This document shows positions 25,666 through 34,395 of a stretch of DNA of 64,000 nt, in pieces. The notes below the pieces were generated by a model. The model was not told the origin of the DNA. It worked only from the letters and a program-made list of their open reading frames with translations, and ran no database searches. Source of the DNA: Rhodothermales bacterium. Its GTDB lineage: Bacteria > Bacteroidota > Rhodothermia > Rhodothermales > UBA10348. The first letter of the stretch is position 1. Each line of letters starts with the position of its first letter. The stretch covers positions 62,001 to 126,000 of the forward strand of contig JAEPNP010000005.1 of assembly GCA_017643395.1 (NCBI GenBank). The letters run 5' to 3'. The translations under genes were made by a program, and so were the position numbers.

Positions 25666-28579
25666 TGCCTTCCGGCCTCGGCTGGGGCTCGCCTGCACCA
25701 CGACCGCCTCGCGGGCTGGTGATCTTCAGCTCGCCGGAAGCCGTCTCGCCGTCCACGTCAATCTGCACCGTGTACGTTCCCGGCGTGAGATACGTGTTGC
25801 CGTCTCCCGCCTCCTCCGGCTCGCCGGGAAGCGCATCGACATCCTGGGCCGTCAGGCCGTAGTCGATGTAGTTGAGGCCGCGCCACATGGGCAGCGTGCC
25901 CTCAAAGACCAGCGCGTCCTCATGCATGACGCGGATCGTCACCAAACCGTCCCGCCCGATCCAGAACGGCAGCTTCACCGACGGCTCGTTCGTACGGCCG
26001 TAGCCGAAGTCGCGCCCCCAGAACGGGCTGTGGCCCACATCGTCCATGTCAAACACGTGCGCGTTCCGGGCCATGAGATCCCCGGTGAGCTGCTGCACCT
26101 CCTGGATGCTGCCGATGTAGATCGAGCGCCCATGCGTGCCGACCACCAGGTCCTTCTCGCGCTGCTGCACTTTCAGGTCATGCACCGGCGAGCCGTGCAG
26201 GCCCTCCATGAAGAGGTGCCACGTGACGCCGCGATCCAACGAGGCATACGCCCCGTGGTCCGTGCCCACATACAGGATATCCTCGTTCTCGGGGTCCTCA
26301 ACGATCACATTGACCGGCTCATCCGGAAGCCCCGCATCAATGCGTCGCCACGTCGCGCCGAAGTCATCCGACGCGTAGACATACGCATCAAAGTGATCCC
26401 AGCGGTAGCCGTTCAGGGTCACGTACACGCGTCCCACTTCGTGATGGGAAGCCTCCACGCGCGACACCCACAGGTTCTGCGGCATATCGTCGGAAATGCG
26501 CTGCCAGGACACGCCGCCGTCGCGCGACACGTGCACCAGCCCATCGTCACTGCCCGTGTACAGTAGTCCAAACCGAAGCGGTGACTCGTCGATCGTCGCC
26601 AGGGTGCCATAGGGCACATCCCCCCGGCGACCGCCAAGCGTCAGGTCGGGGGATATCGCCTCCATCTCCTCGCCCTGCAGCATGGAGCGATGCAGCCGGT
26701 TCGACCCGTAGTAGAGGATGTCCTGGTTGTGCCGGCTCAGATGGATCGGCGTCTGCCAGTTGAAGCGCAGCGGCCGCTCGCCCAGCTCATGACGCGGCCG
26801 GATGCCGGCCCGCGAACTGTTGTCCCCGGTGGGAACGCGCGAGTAGAAACCGAACTGGCTGCCCGTATAGACGATGTCGTTCGTGCGCGTATCGACCTCT
26901 ACCTGCATGCCATCGCCGCCGGCCAGCCGACGGTACGGATACCGCCCGGCACCGACCCAGCCGGTGTTCGCCTGGTAGTTGCTCGGCCCGTACCACACGC
27001 CGTTGTCCTGCAGGCCGCCGTACACGTTGTAGGGTTCGGCGTCATCCACCTGAATGGCATAGAACTGGCCGACCGAGGGCGTATTCAGCTTGGCCCAGTT
27101 CTCGCCATCGTCCCAGGTCATGTTCAGACCGCCGTCGTTGCCGTTGATGATGTGGCCCACACGACGTGGGTTGACCCACATGGCCTGGTGGTCGGCATGC
27201 ACACCCGGGCCGCCGATACTGGTCCAGGAAGCGCCACCGTCCTCGGATTTCAGGAGCGGCACACCCAGCACGTACAGCCGGTCCGGCGTATCGGGCGCCA
27301 CCCGGATTTCGCCGAAGTAGTAGCCATACGAGTTGTACAGGCCGTTCAGGTAGTCCTCATGCGTGCGACTCCAGGTCTGCCCGCCGTCGTCAGAGCGGTA
27401 GACCTCGGCGGCAATCACCGGCGTGTTGAACAGCAGCGAGTTCGCGTCCTCCACGAACTCCACCAGCGCCACCGGCTCGATCTCCCCGTCCCGCACCATC
27501 TGGATCACGCGGTCCGCGGAGTACTGCCGCGGAAAGCGCTCGGCCTGCAGATAATCCGCCACCTGCTCCCTGTCGAGCAAAAGGAAGTCCCGGCTGGACA
27601 TGTTGCGGAGCGCATCGCGCGTCAGTCCCTCTTCCTCTTCTTCCTCGTCCTCGGCCGGGCGCCGATCGTAGTTGTCCAGCAGCGCATACATGATGTCCGG
27701 GTTGTCCCCGTAGACCGCAAGGCCGATGCGCCCCACCAGGTCTCCCTGCGGAAAACCGGACTCGGGCGTCGACAGCAGCGTCCACGTCTCCCCCGCATCG
27801 TCCGTGCGCCAGATGCCGGAGCCCTCGCCGCCCTCGACAAAATTCCAGGCCCGCCGCTCGCGATGCCAGGTGGCGGCGTACATGACGTTCGCATCGGAAG
27901 GATGCTGCACGAGGTCGATCACGCCGGTGTGCTCATCGACCGAGAGCGTATTGCGCCACGTCTGGCCGCCGTCGGTAGTCTTGTACAGTCCGCGGTCGGG
28001 CGATGGGGAATACAGCGGCCCGACGGCCCCGACAAAGACGGTGTTCGGGTCTTCGGGATGGATCAGGATGCGTCCCGTGCGCTGCGTGGCGGCCAGCCCC
28101 ATGTGCTGCCAGGTGCCGCCGCCGTCGTCCGAGCGATAGACCCCATCGCCCGCATAGGAGCTCCGGCTGGAGTTGTTCTCCCCCGTGCCCACCCAGATGA
28201 CGGGCTCGCGATTCGGATAGTCCGTCCAGTCCACGGCGATGTCGCCGATGGTCATCACGCCCTGGTTGTCAAAAACGGGCTCGAAGGAGACGCCGTTGTT
28301 GTCCGTGCGCCAGAGGCCGCCCGAGGCGTAGGCCACAAAGAAATGGGTGGGGTCCTCAACCCACGCGTCGATGTCGGTGACGCGTCCGCTCATGATCGTC
28401 GGCCCCACGTTGCGGAACGGCACGCCCCCTACCACGGACGACATGGCCATCGACTTCCGTTTTTCAACGGACTCCGCGCGCTCCTCGGCGGAGGTGGCAG
28501 GCACGTCTGAGGTCATTTCCTGGGCGATGGCCGGAGAGGCGGCCAGAACGAGCAGGAGTAGTATCGAAGTCAGGCGCAT
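25658..28579 (-). CDS. Large secreted BNR/VPS10-like beta-propeller protein
   Basis: This 973-residue protein has a signal peptide (1-19, ending AIAQ). Asp-box repeats are frequent (SDDGGGTW, TTDGGQTW, TDDAGETW, SDDGGQTW, SEDGGASW, SRDGGVSW, SDDFGATW), giving a sortilin/xyloglucanase-like beta-propeller. Databases usually label such proteins glycosyl hydrolase, but I see no catalytic residues that prove it. An acidic run EDEEEEEEG sits near residue 310. The C-terminus (SGELKITSPRGG...) lacks the sorting domain of other surface proteins here. Confidence 0.85.
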   Translation of the reverse strand: MRLTSILLLLVLAASPAIAQEMTSDVPATSAEERAESVEKRKSMAMSSVVGGVPFRNVGPTIMSGRVTDIDAWVEDPTHFFVAYASGGLWRTDNNGVSFEPVFDNQGVMTIGDIAVDWTDYPNREPVIWVGTGENNSSRSSYAGDGVYRSDDGGGTWQHMGLAATQRTGRILIHPEDPNTVFVGAVGPLYSPSPDRGLYKTTDGGQTWRNTLSVDEHTGVIDLVQHPSDANVMYAATWHRERRAWNFVEGGEGSGIWRTDDAGETWTLLSTPESGFPQGDLVGRIGLAVYGDNPDIMYALLDNYDRRPAEDEEEEEEGLTRDALRNMSSRDFLLLDREQVADYLQAERFPRQYSADRVIQMVRDGEIEPVALVEFVEDANSLLFNTPVIAAEVYRSDDGGQTWSRTHEDYLNGLYNSYGYYFGEIRVAPDTPDRLYVLGVPLLKSEDGGASWTSIGGPGVHADHQAMWVNPRRVGHIINGNDGGLNMTWDDGENWAKLNTPSVGQFYAIQVDDAEPYNVYGGLQDNGVWYGPSNYQANTGWVGAGRYPYRRLAGGDGMQVEVDTRTNDIVYTGSQFGFYSRVPTGDNSSRAGIRPRHELGERPLRFNWQTPIHLSRHNQDILYYGSNRLHRSMLQGEEMEAISPDLTLGGRRGDVPYGTLATIDESPLRFGLLYTGSDDGLVHVSRDGGVSWQRISDDMPQNLWVSRVEASHHEVGRVYVTLNGYRWDHFDAYVYASDDFGATWRRIDAGLPDEPVNVIVEDPENEDILYVGTDHGAYASLDRGVTWHLFMEGLHGSPVHDLKVQQREKDLVVGTHGRSIYIGSIQEVQQLTGDLMARNAHVFDMDDVGHSPFWGRDFGYGRTNEPSVKLPFWIGRDGLVTIRVMHEDALVFEGTLPMWRGLNYIDYGLTAQDVDALPGEPEEAGDGNTYLTPGTYTVQIDVDGETASGELKITSPRGGRGAGEPQPRPEGIK

Positions 28580-28674
28580 GGCGGGGCGGGAGGTTGTTGA
28601 GGGCCGCCAAGTTCGGGGATGGGGTGCGACCGCGCCAGACCGGCGGGCGTCGCCCGCTCCAGTACCGGGCGGCC

Positions 28675-29613
28675 TCAGGCCACCACGGCACGCACCGTAT
28701 CCAGCGCGACGTTTCGCCCGCTCAGGACCACCACCGTCGGCCCCGAGACCTGCACGGCCGGATCCAGACAGGCCGCCACGGCCACCGCCGAACTCGGCTC
28801 AATCACATAGTGATGGTGCTCCAGCATCCATCGCATGCCCATGGCGATGGCCGGCTCGGAAACCTCAATCACCTGCTTCACCCGGTCCCTCAGAGCGGCG
28901 AATCCCGTTTGCCCGATGCCTCCTTCCAGGCCGCCGGCGAGCGTATCGCCCGTTTCCAGACGGGTCACCGCACTTCCCAGCTTCAGAGAGCGTCTGAGCG
29001 CCGGACTTGCGGCCGTCTGGGCTGCTACGAGGCGAGCCGGGGCCTCATCGCACGAAACCATGCCCCCGGACATGCCGCCGCCGCCCACTGGCACGACCAC
29101 GGTTTCGACATCCGGGACCTGACGCCGAATCTCAAGCATCAGCGTGCCGCCGTTGGCGGCGAGGATGCGTTCGTCGTCATAGGCGCTGAGGAACGGGATG
29201 CGTGCGGCCTCGATTTGCCCGAGCGCCCAGAGCTCCGTGTCGTCGAAGCCGTCGAACTCGCTGCGAACGAGCTCCGCGCCGAGGGACTCCAGGTGGGCGG
29301 CCTTTGCAGCATCCACCGATCGGGGCACGTAGATGCGCACCTCGAGACCGAGCATGCGGCCGGCCCAGGCGACGCCGATGCCATGGTTGCCCGCCGAAAC
29401 CGTGGCGACGCGGGTTTGGCCCGCTTCCTTCAGCCGGCTCAGCGCGAACCAGGCGCCTCGGATCTTGAACGAGCCGGTGATCTGCAGGCATTCCAGTTTG
29501 AGGTGGACCGGTACCCCCAGGTGATCCGACAGGGGCTCGCTGTATTCACACGGCGTCTCGCGGATAACCGGTGCGAGCGCAGCTTCGGCCTGGTGCACAA
29601 GGTCCTGGAACAT
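28675..29613 (-). CDS. PLP-dependent threonine/serine dehydratase
   Basis: This 312-residue fold-type II PLP enzyme has the lysine motif GSFKIRGA (K50 forms the Schiff base), SAGNHGIG and the phosphate-binding glycine loop PVGGGGMSGG. Its length and lack of a C-terminal ACT regulatory domain fit a catabolic threonine dehydratase or serine racemase/dehydratase instead of biosynthetic IlvA. It probably gives 2-oxobutyrate or pyruvate plus ammonia. It lies 95 bp upstream of the BNR-protein gene on the same strand; the gap has a GC hairpin (GCGGG/CCCGC) without a T-tract. Confidence 0.88.
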   Translation of the reverse strand: MFQDLVHQAEAALAPVIRETPCEYSEPLSDHLGVPVHLKLECLQITGSFKIRGAWFALSRLKEAGQTRVATVSAGNHGIGVAWAGRMLGLEVRIYVPRSVDAAKAAHLESLGAELVRSEFDGFDDTELWALGQIEAARIPFLSAYDDERILAANGGTLMLEIRRQVPDVETVVVPVGGGGMSGGMVSCDEAPARLVAAQTAASPALRRSLKLGSAVTRLETGDTLAGGLEGGIGQTGFAALRDRVKQVIEVSEPAIAMGMRWMLEHHHYVIEPSSAVAVAACLDPAVQVSGPTVVVLSGRNVALDTVRAVVA

Positions 29614-29645
29614 GCGGCGCCAACGCCGGGGAGCCAGGAGGGGTT

Positions 29646-29761
29646 CAGTGCCAGGTGCGGCGGCTGGTCCGGTGCGGTCGCGACGCGGGCTTCAGTGCCG
29701 GGTGCGGCGGCTGGTCCAGTGCGGTCGCGAGGCGGGCTTCAGTGCCGGGCGCGACGGGCTT
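29646..29761. repeat. 47-bp tandem repeat, 2.5 copies
   Basis: Units start with CAGTGCC at 29646, 29693 and 29740 (the last one truncated at 22 bp). The unit contains GTGCGGCGGCTGGTCC. It fills much of the 201-bp gap between the dehydratase and the HisKA-REC gene. No 129-bp element is present here. Confidence 0.92.
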
Positions 29762-29814
29762 CAATCTCGGGCGCGCGGCCGCGCTGGATGCGGGGCACTA
29801 GCACGACCCGAGCC

Positions 29815-30483
29815 TCACGCGGCGCGGGTCTCCCTGCGTTTTGCGCGTATGATCGCCTCCTGCAGCTCTTCCGTGCGCACGGGCTTGCCCAGGTAGTCGT
29901 CGGCGCCGGCGCGGCCGCAGGCCTCGCGATCCTCCGGAAGCACGGCCGCCGTCAGCGCGACAATCCAGGGCTGCCTCTCCGAGGGGATGTGGGCGCGGAT
30001 GTACCGGGTTGCCTCGAGGCCGTCCATGACGGGCATCTGGATATCCATGAACACCAGGTCGAAGTCGGTCCGTTCAACGGCTTCGCAGGCCTCGCGACCA
30101 TTTCCGGCAGTTTCGACGCTATGGCCGAGCTTCTCCAGCAGGCGCGTAATGACCCTACGATTTATCAGGTTGTCCTCCACGAGGAGGAGGCGGCTGCCCG
30201 CCTGGGTGGCCTCGGCCTCTTCCGGCCGCGCGTCGTCCCAGACCTCCAGGGACCGCGGGCGCACGCTTCGGGGCGAAGCCAGCCGTTCGCTCATCTCCTC
30301 CAGCAAACCCGCGACGGCATCAGTCCCGTTGCGAATCGATTCCAAATACTCGGCCTGCTCCGGGTCGAGCGGGGTAGACGCCAGCAGGCCCGTCACACCG
30401 ACGATGGCGTTCATGGCCGTACGGATCTCGTGGTTGAGCCGATTGAGATCCTGTCGTTGATACTGGTCCGCGTTCTGCGGCAT
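29815..30483 (-). CDS. HisKA-REC protein lacking the ATPase domain
   Basis: This 222-residue protein starts with a histidine-kinase dimerisation segment (RLNHEIRTAMNAIVGVTGLL, with H18 the phosphorylatable His). After a 30-residue linker comes a receiver domain (about 97-215) with LLLVEDN, the phospho-acceptor D147 in VFMDIQMPVMDG, and the conserved Thr and Lys (VALTAA, LGKPV). The HATPase_c domain that normally separates these parts is missing, so it cannot autophosphorylate from ATP. It could act as a phosphorelay or phosphatase partner, or be a deletion product of a hybrid kinase. The frame is intact. Confidence 0.85.
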   Translation of the reverse strand: MPQNADQYQRQDLNRLNHEIRTAMNAIVGVTGLLASTPLDPEQAEYLESIRNGTDAVAGLLEEMSERLASPRSVRPRSLEVWDDARPEEAEATQAGSRLLLVEDNLINRRVITRLLEKLGHSVETAGNGREACEAVERTDFDLVFMDIQMPVMDGLEATRYIRAHIPSERQPWIVALTAAVLPEDREACGRAGADDYLGKPVRTEELQEAIIRAKRRETRAA

Positions 30484-30585
30484 GGAGCGGAAGAATGGTG
30501 CCTAGTGCCTCAGCGTCAGTATCGGCGAGCATCGCGGCGCCGTTAATACAGATTTCCAGTAGTCCTGCCTCGAAATCACGCCCTG

Positions 30586-30602
30586 ATCTGGTGGCACCAG
30601 AT
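30586..30602. promoter_or_regulatory. Perfect 8-1-8 dyad between divergent genes
   Basis: ATCTGGTG-G-CACCAGAT is a perfect inverted repeat in the 182-bp region between the HisKA-REC and aldehyde dehydrogenase genes, 64 bp before the latter. This size and symmetry fit a repressor site. No regulator gene is adjacent. Confidence 0.4.
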
Positions 30603-30665
30603 GCGGTGGGTCGCGTACTATGCGTTTCTGCCCGGTGGCGCCCCGGGCCCATCAGTTGTGTTGTA

Positions 30666-32090
30666 ATGGAAGAGATTCTCTCACCTGCTTTGACCGACGG
30701 CGTCAATCCCCGGCTGATGGACCAGCTGACGACGGGAGCGATGCTACTGCGCGCCGAGGGTGCTTCGGCCCGCATCGACCGCCTTCAGCGTTTGCGCGAG
30801 GCCATCCTGAACCATCGGGAAGCCCTCTACCAGGCGTTCATGGACGATCTGGGCAAGGACCAGGATTCGGTAGACCTCCAGGCACTGCTGCCGATCGGCA
30901 TGGAGCTGGAGCACACGGTCGCGAACGTGCGCAACTGGATTCGCAGCCGCCGCGTGGCGTCGCCGTTGCCATACCGGGGCTCTCGCAGCGAAATCCATGT
31001 GGACCCGAAAGGTGTGGTACTCATCATGGGCGCGTGGAACTATCCGTTGTTGCTGACCCTCGGGCCACTGATCAGCGCGGTCGCGGCCGGGTGCGCGGTG
31101 TGCATCAAGCCTTCGGAACAGGCACCAGCCGTCGCGGCCGTGGTGGAGGACATTGTCGACGCCTGCTTCAACGATGAAGAGGTGCAGGTTGTCCAGGGGG
31201 ACGCGCGTATTGCGCAATCCCTGACGGCGCTGCCGTTCGACCACATTTTCTTTACCGGCAGTACCCGGGTGGGCGCCCTGGTGATGCAGAAGGCCGCCGA
31301 GTCGCTGACGCCGGTGACGCTGGAGCTGGGCGGCAAGTCACCGACCATCGTGGACCAGACCGCGGACCTCAAGCGCGCCGCAGAGCGCATCGTCTGGGGC
31401 AAGTTCACGAACAGCGGACAAACCTGCGTGGCCACGGACTACATCTATGTGCACCACACCCGGCAGGACGCACTGGTGAAGGAGCTTCGCACGCAGATCG
31501 CCAGGCTCTACCCGACCGAAGAGAGCACCGGGCGCATCGTGAACGCCGGGCATCACATGCGCCTGGCCGCGATGACTGCGGACGCGGTGGCACATGGCGC
31601 GAAGATCGTCGAGGGCGGGGGCACCTCCGTGGACGACCTGTGTATCGAGCCGACCATTCTCACGAATGTGGATCCGAACTCGCTCGTGATGCAGGAGGAG
31701 ATCTTCGGCCCCATCCTGCCGGTTCTGCCCTACACCGACCTGTCGGACGCCATCGACGGCATCAATGAGCGGCCCGTTCCCCTGGCGATGTACGTGTTTA
31801 CGGCCCGAGAGGGGGTGGTGCGGCGCCTGCTGAAAGAGACGAGGAGCGGCGGCCTGGTCGTGAACGACACCGTAATCCAATACGGCAACCCCCACCTGCC
31901 CTTCGGCGGCGTCGGTGCCAGCGGCATCGGCCGTGCGCACGGCTACTGGGGCTTCCTGGAGTTCTCCAACGTGCGCAGCGTGCTGCGGCAGCGCCGCGGC
32001 TGGTCGTGGACATCCCTGCTCTACCCCCCGTATACCGGGTGGAAGAAGCCGGCCATCACGTGGCTGCTCAAGAAGTTCGGGATGCGGTAA
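30666..32090 (+). CDS. Aldehyde dehydrogenase (class 3/fatty aldehyde type)
   Basis: This 474-residue NAD(P)-dependent enzyme oxidises aldehydes to acids. The conserved FFTGSTRVG loop, VTLELGGKSP with the general-base Glu, and nucleophile C254 in NSGQTCVA are present. The hydrophobic C-terminal tail (TGWKKPAITWLLKKFG) resembles membrane-associated fatty aldehyde dehydrogenases. I start at ATG 30666; an open frame from 30495 adds a low-complexity leader that covers a likely operator. It converges with the SDR gene. Confidence 0.92.
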   Translation: MEEILSPALTDGVNPRLMDQLTTGAMLLRAEGASARIDRLQRLREAILNHREALYQAFMDDLGKDQDSVDLQALLPIGMELEHTVANVRNWIRSRRVASPLPYRGSRSEIHVDPKGVVLIMGAWNYPLLLTLGPLISAVAAGCAVCIKPSEQAPAVAAVVEDIVDACFNDEEVQVVQGDARIAQSLTALPFDHIFFTGSTRVGALVMQKAAESLTPVTLELGGKSPTIVDQTADLKRAAERIVWGKFTNSGQTCVATDYIYVHHTRQDALVKELRTQIARLYPTEESTGRIVNAGHHMRLAAMTADAVAHGAKIVEGGGTSVDDLCIEPTILTNVDPNSLVMQEEIFGPILPVLPYTDLSDAIDGINERPVPLAMYVFTAREGVVRRLLKETRSGGLVVNDTVIQYGNPHLPFGGVGASGIGRAHGYWGFLEFSNVRSVLRQRRGWSWTSLLYPPYTGWKKPAITWLLKKFGMR

Positions 32091-32121
32091 CGGGCGATGG
32101 GCTCTGCGGCCCACTCAGGGA

Positions 32122-32883
32122 CTACTTCGGCCCCATGCGGATCGCGCCGTCAAGCCGTATCACTTCCCCGTTCAGCATGCGATTCTCCACGATGTGCTGG
32201 GCCAGAAACGCATAGTCCTCCGGCGTGCCAAGTCGCGACGGGAACGGGATCTGGGCAGCCAGCGACTCCTGCACCTCCGCCGGCATGCCGGAGACCATGG
32301 GCGTCAGCATCACTCCGGGCGCAATGGTCACGACGCGGATGCCGAGCCCCGACAGATCACGGGCGATGGGCAGGGTCATGCCGACTACGCCCCCCTTCGA
32401 CGCACTGTAGGCCGCCTGCCCGATCTGACCGTCGTAGGCGGCGATAGAAGCGGTATTGATGATCACGCCGCGCTCGCCGTCCTCGCCTGGCTCGTTGTCC
32501 GCCATCGCAGCTGCGGCGAGACGGATGACGTTGAACGTGCCTACCAGGTTGACCTGAACAATCCGGGCAAAGCTCTCGAGGTCATGGGGTCCCTTGCGCC
32601 CCAGCGTGCGCCGGCCTACCAGGATGCCCGCGCAATTGACCACACCGCTGACCTTGCCGAACGTCTCCCGACATGCCTGCACCGCGGCCTGCGTGCTTTC
32701 TTCGGAGGTCACGTCCGTGTGCACAAAACGGGCACCGATGCGCCGGGCGTGCTCCTCACCGGCTTCCTGGTTGATGTCGGCCACGACCACGTTGGCCCCG
32801 TACTCGCGAAAACGGGCGGCCGTGCCGGCACCCAGACCCGAACCACCGCCGGTCACGATAAATGCGCTTCCCTTGAGATCCAT
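32122..32883 (-). CDS. SDR-family oxidoreductase (3-hydroxyacyl-CoA dehydrogenase type 2-like)
   Basis: This 253-residue classical short-chain dehydrogenase has the cofactor motif TGGGSGLG (11-18), an Asp after beta-2 (VVADIN) that favours NAD, the VNCAG motif, and the catalytic pair in YSASKGG with Ser in [10 protein letters not shown]. The spacing and the sequence [16 protein letters not shown] resemble HSD17B10-like 3-hydroxyacyl-CoA dehydrogenases, suggesting fatty acid or branched-chain oxidation. It is divergent from the copper-protein gene, with 77 bp between the starts. Confidence 0.9.
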   Translation of the reverse strand: MDLKGSAFIVTGGGSGLGAGTAARFREYGANVVVADINQEAGEEHARRIGARFVHTDVTSEESTQAAVQACRETFGKVSGVVNCAGILVGRRTLGRKGPHDLESFARIVQVNLVGTFNVIRLAAAAMADNEPGEDGERGVIINTASIAAYDGQIGQAAYSASKGGVVGMTLPIARDLSGLGIRVVTIAPGVMLTPMVSGMPAEVQESLAAQIPFPSRLGTPEDYAFLAQHIVENRMLNGEVIRLDGAIRMGPK

Positions 32884-32960
32884 GGCAACTAGTTTTGTGC
32901 TATCCCGTGCAAGCTAGCGCCGCCAGCCATGAAGCGGCCACGAATAGACTTCCCCCTGTG

Positions 32961-34394
32961 ATGCGCCGACTGTTTCTGCTCCTGGTTCCGACTGTGTTCG
33001 TGTTCGCCGCGTGCGACCCGGGCACCGACCTTGGCGAGGACCCCGAAGAATCGACCTGGGACGTCATCCAGGCCCGGATCCTGCAGCCCAAGTGCGCCGA
33101 GGCCTGCCACGCGGCCGGCACCACGCATGCCGAAGCCTCCGGGCTGGTTCTGACCGCGGATGTGGCCTATGAGCAGCTTGTGGGTGAGCCGCCCACGAAC
33201 TCTGCGGCCCGGAACGCGGGACTGCTGCGTGTGCATTCTTCCCCATCGACAGATCTGTATCAGAGCTATCTCTGGGTCAAGATCAATGCGCCCGAGCAGG
33301 ACCGGCTCTACAAGGACACGCCGGAGTTCGGCTCGCTGATGCCCCTGGGCACCCCACCGCTGACCTATGGTGAGCTCAACTACATCCGGCGCTGGCTACT
33401 GGCCGGAGCACCGAAAGACGGCGTTGTGGCCGACGAGATCGTACTGACGGATACCGCTACGTACCGCCAGCAGCATTACGAGCCGCTGCCGGAGCTGGCG
33501 TTTGAGGAAGGCATCTCGCTGCGGCTGGAGCCCTTTGAGGTCGCGCCGAACTTTGAGCGCGAGTTCTTTGTGCGGGATCCCTACACACTCGATCAGGACC
33601 GGCTGATCAAGCGGTCCACGATGTCGATGCGTCCCGGTTCGCACCATTTCATCGCCTACACATTCTCGGATCGCACTCCGGCGAATCGGCTGCCGCTCAA
33701 GGGGCAAGTGCGCGATCTTCGGCAGCCCAACGGCGCGCTGAACGGCGGCGTGTTTCAGCAGATGCAGTACCACGAGTTCTTTTCGGGCACACAGTGGCCG
33801 CGCATGGACTACCGTTTCCCGGACGGCGTGGCCCTGCATGTGCATGAGGGCACCACGTTCGACATGAACTCGCACTACGTGAACCTGACGTCGGAGCCAG
33901 CCATCGGCGAGGTGCAGGTCAACCTGGAGTTCGCCCAGCCCGGTGAGGTGCAGCACGTGGCCCACGTGCTCAACCTGAACAACACTGAATTCGAGTTGCC
34001 GGCGAGGAAAGTGACCACCGTGTCGCGAACGTTCCGCGCCAACGAGCGGCTGAATGTCTTCACGCTGTTCAGTCATGCGCACAAGCACATGATCGAGTTC
34101 CGCGTCGAGATCTCCGGAGGCGCGCGTGACGGCGAGATGGTATACCTGGCCACCGACTACGAGCACCCCCCGATTCTGGAGATTAGCCCGCCTTTGGTGA
34201 TCGAGGAGGGTCAGGGCCTCCGGCTGGTCACGACCTACAACAACTGGACGGACGAGACCAAGCGCTTCGGATTTCTCTCCACGGATGAGATGATGATCCT
34301 CTTCGGCTACTACTACACGGACGCCGGAAAGGGGTGGGAGCCGGGACCTGGCGGACCGTTTACGCCGGTTTCGGGCATGGCGACTAGCCGGTAG
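32961..34394 (+). CDS. Copper type II monooxygenase-like lipoprotein with CX3CH motif
   Basis: This 477-residue lipoprotein has signal MRRLFLLLVPTVFVFAAC (lipobox Cys18). A short N-terminal domain holds CAEACH (C45-H50), a CX3CH haem-like motif. The rest resembles the C-terminal, copper-binding half of ascorbate-dependent monooxygenases (PHM/DBH): GSHHFIAYT, HVHEGTTFDMNSHYVN and FSHAHKHM supply candidate copper His, with a late Met (DEMMILFGYYY). It may be an extracytoplasmic redox enzyme. The substrate is unknown. ATG 32961 was chosen for the signal peptide; an earlier start at 32895 is less likely. Confidence 0.8.
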   Translation: MRRLFLLLVPTVFVFAACDPGTDLGEDPEESTWDVIQARILQPKCAEACHAAGTTHAEASGLVLTADVAYEQLVGEPPTNSAARNAGLLRVHSSPSTDLYQSYLWVKINAPEQDRLYKDTPEFGSLMPLGTPPLTYGELNYIRRWLLAGAPKDGVVADEIVLTDTATYRQQHYEPLPELAFEEGISLRLEPFEVAPNFEREFFVRDPYTLDQDRLIKRSTMSMRPGSHHFIAYTFSDRTPANRLPLKGQVRDLRQPNGALNGGVFQQMQYHEFFSGTQWPRMDYRFPDGVALHVHEGTTFDMNSHYVNLTSEPAIGEVQVNLEFAQPGEVQHVAHVLNLNNTEFELPARKVTTVSRTFRANERLNVFTLFSHAHKHMIEFRVEISGGARDGEMVYLATDYEHPPILEISPPLVIEEGQGLRLVTTYNNWTDETKRFGFLSTDEMMILFGYYYTDAGKGWEPGPGGPFTPVSGMATSR

Positions 34395-34395
34395 G

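Noticed and set aside
26690-28510. 606-codon plus-strand frame opposite the BNR-repeat protein
   Set aside because: Mirror frame of a real high-GC gene with signal peptide and Asp-box repeats on the minus strand; no domain recognisable.
28594-30546. 650-codon plus-strand frame opposite the dehydratase and HisKA-REC genes
   Set aside because: Runs across two real genes and the 47-bp tandem repeat; arises from high GC.
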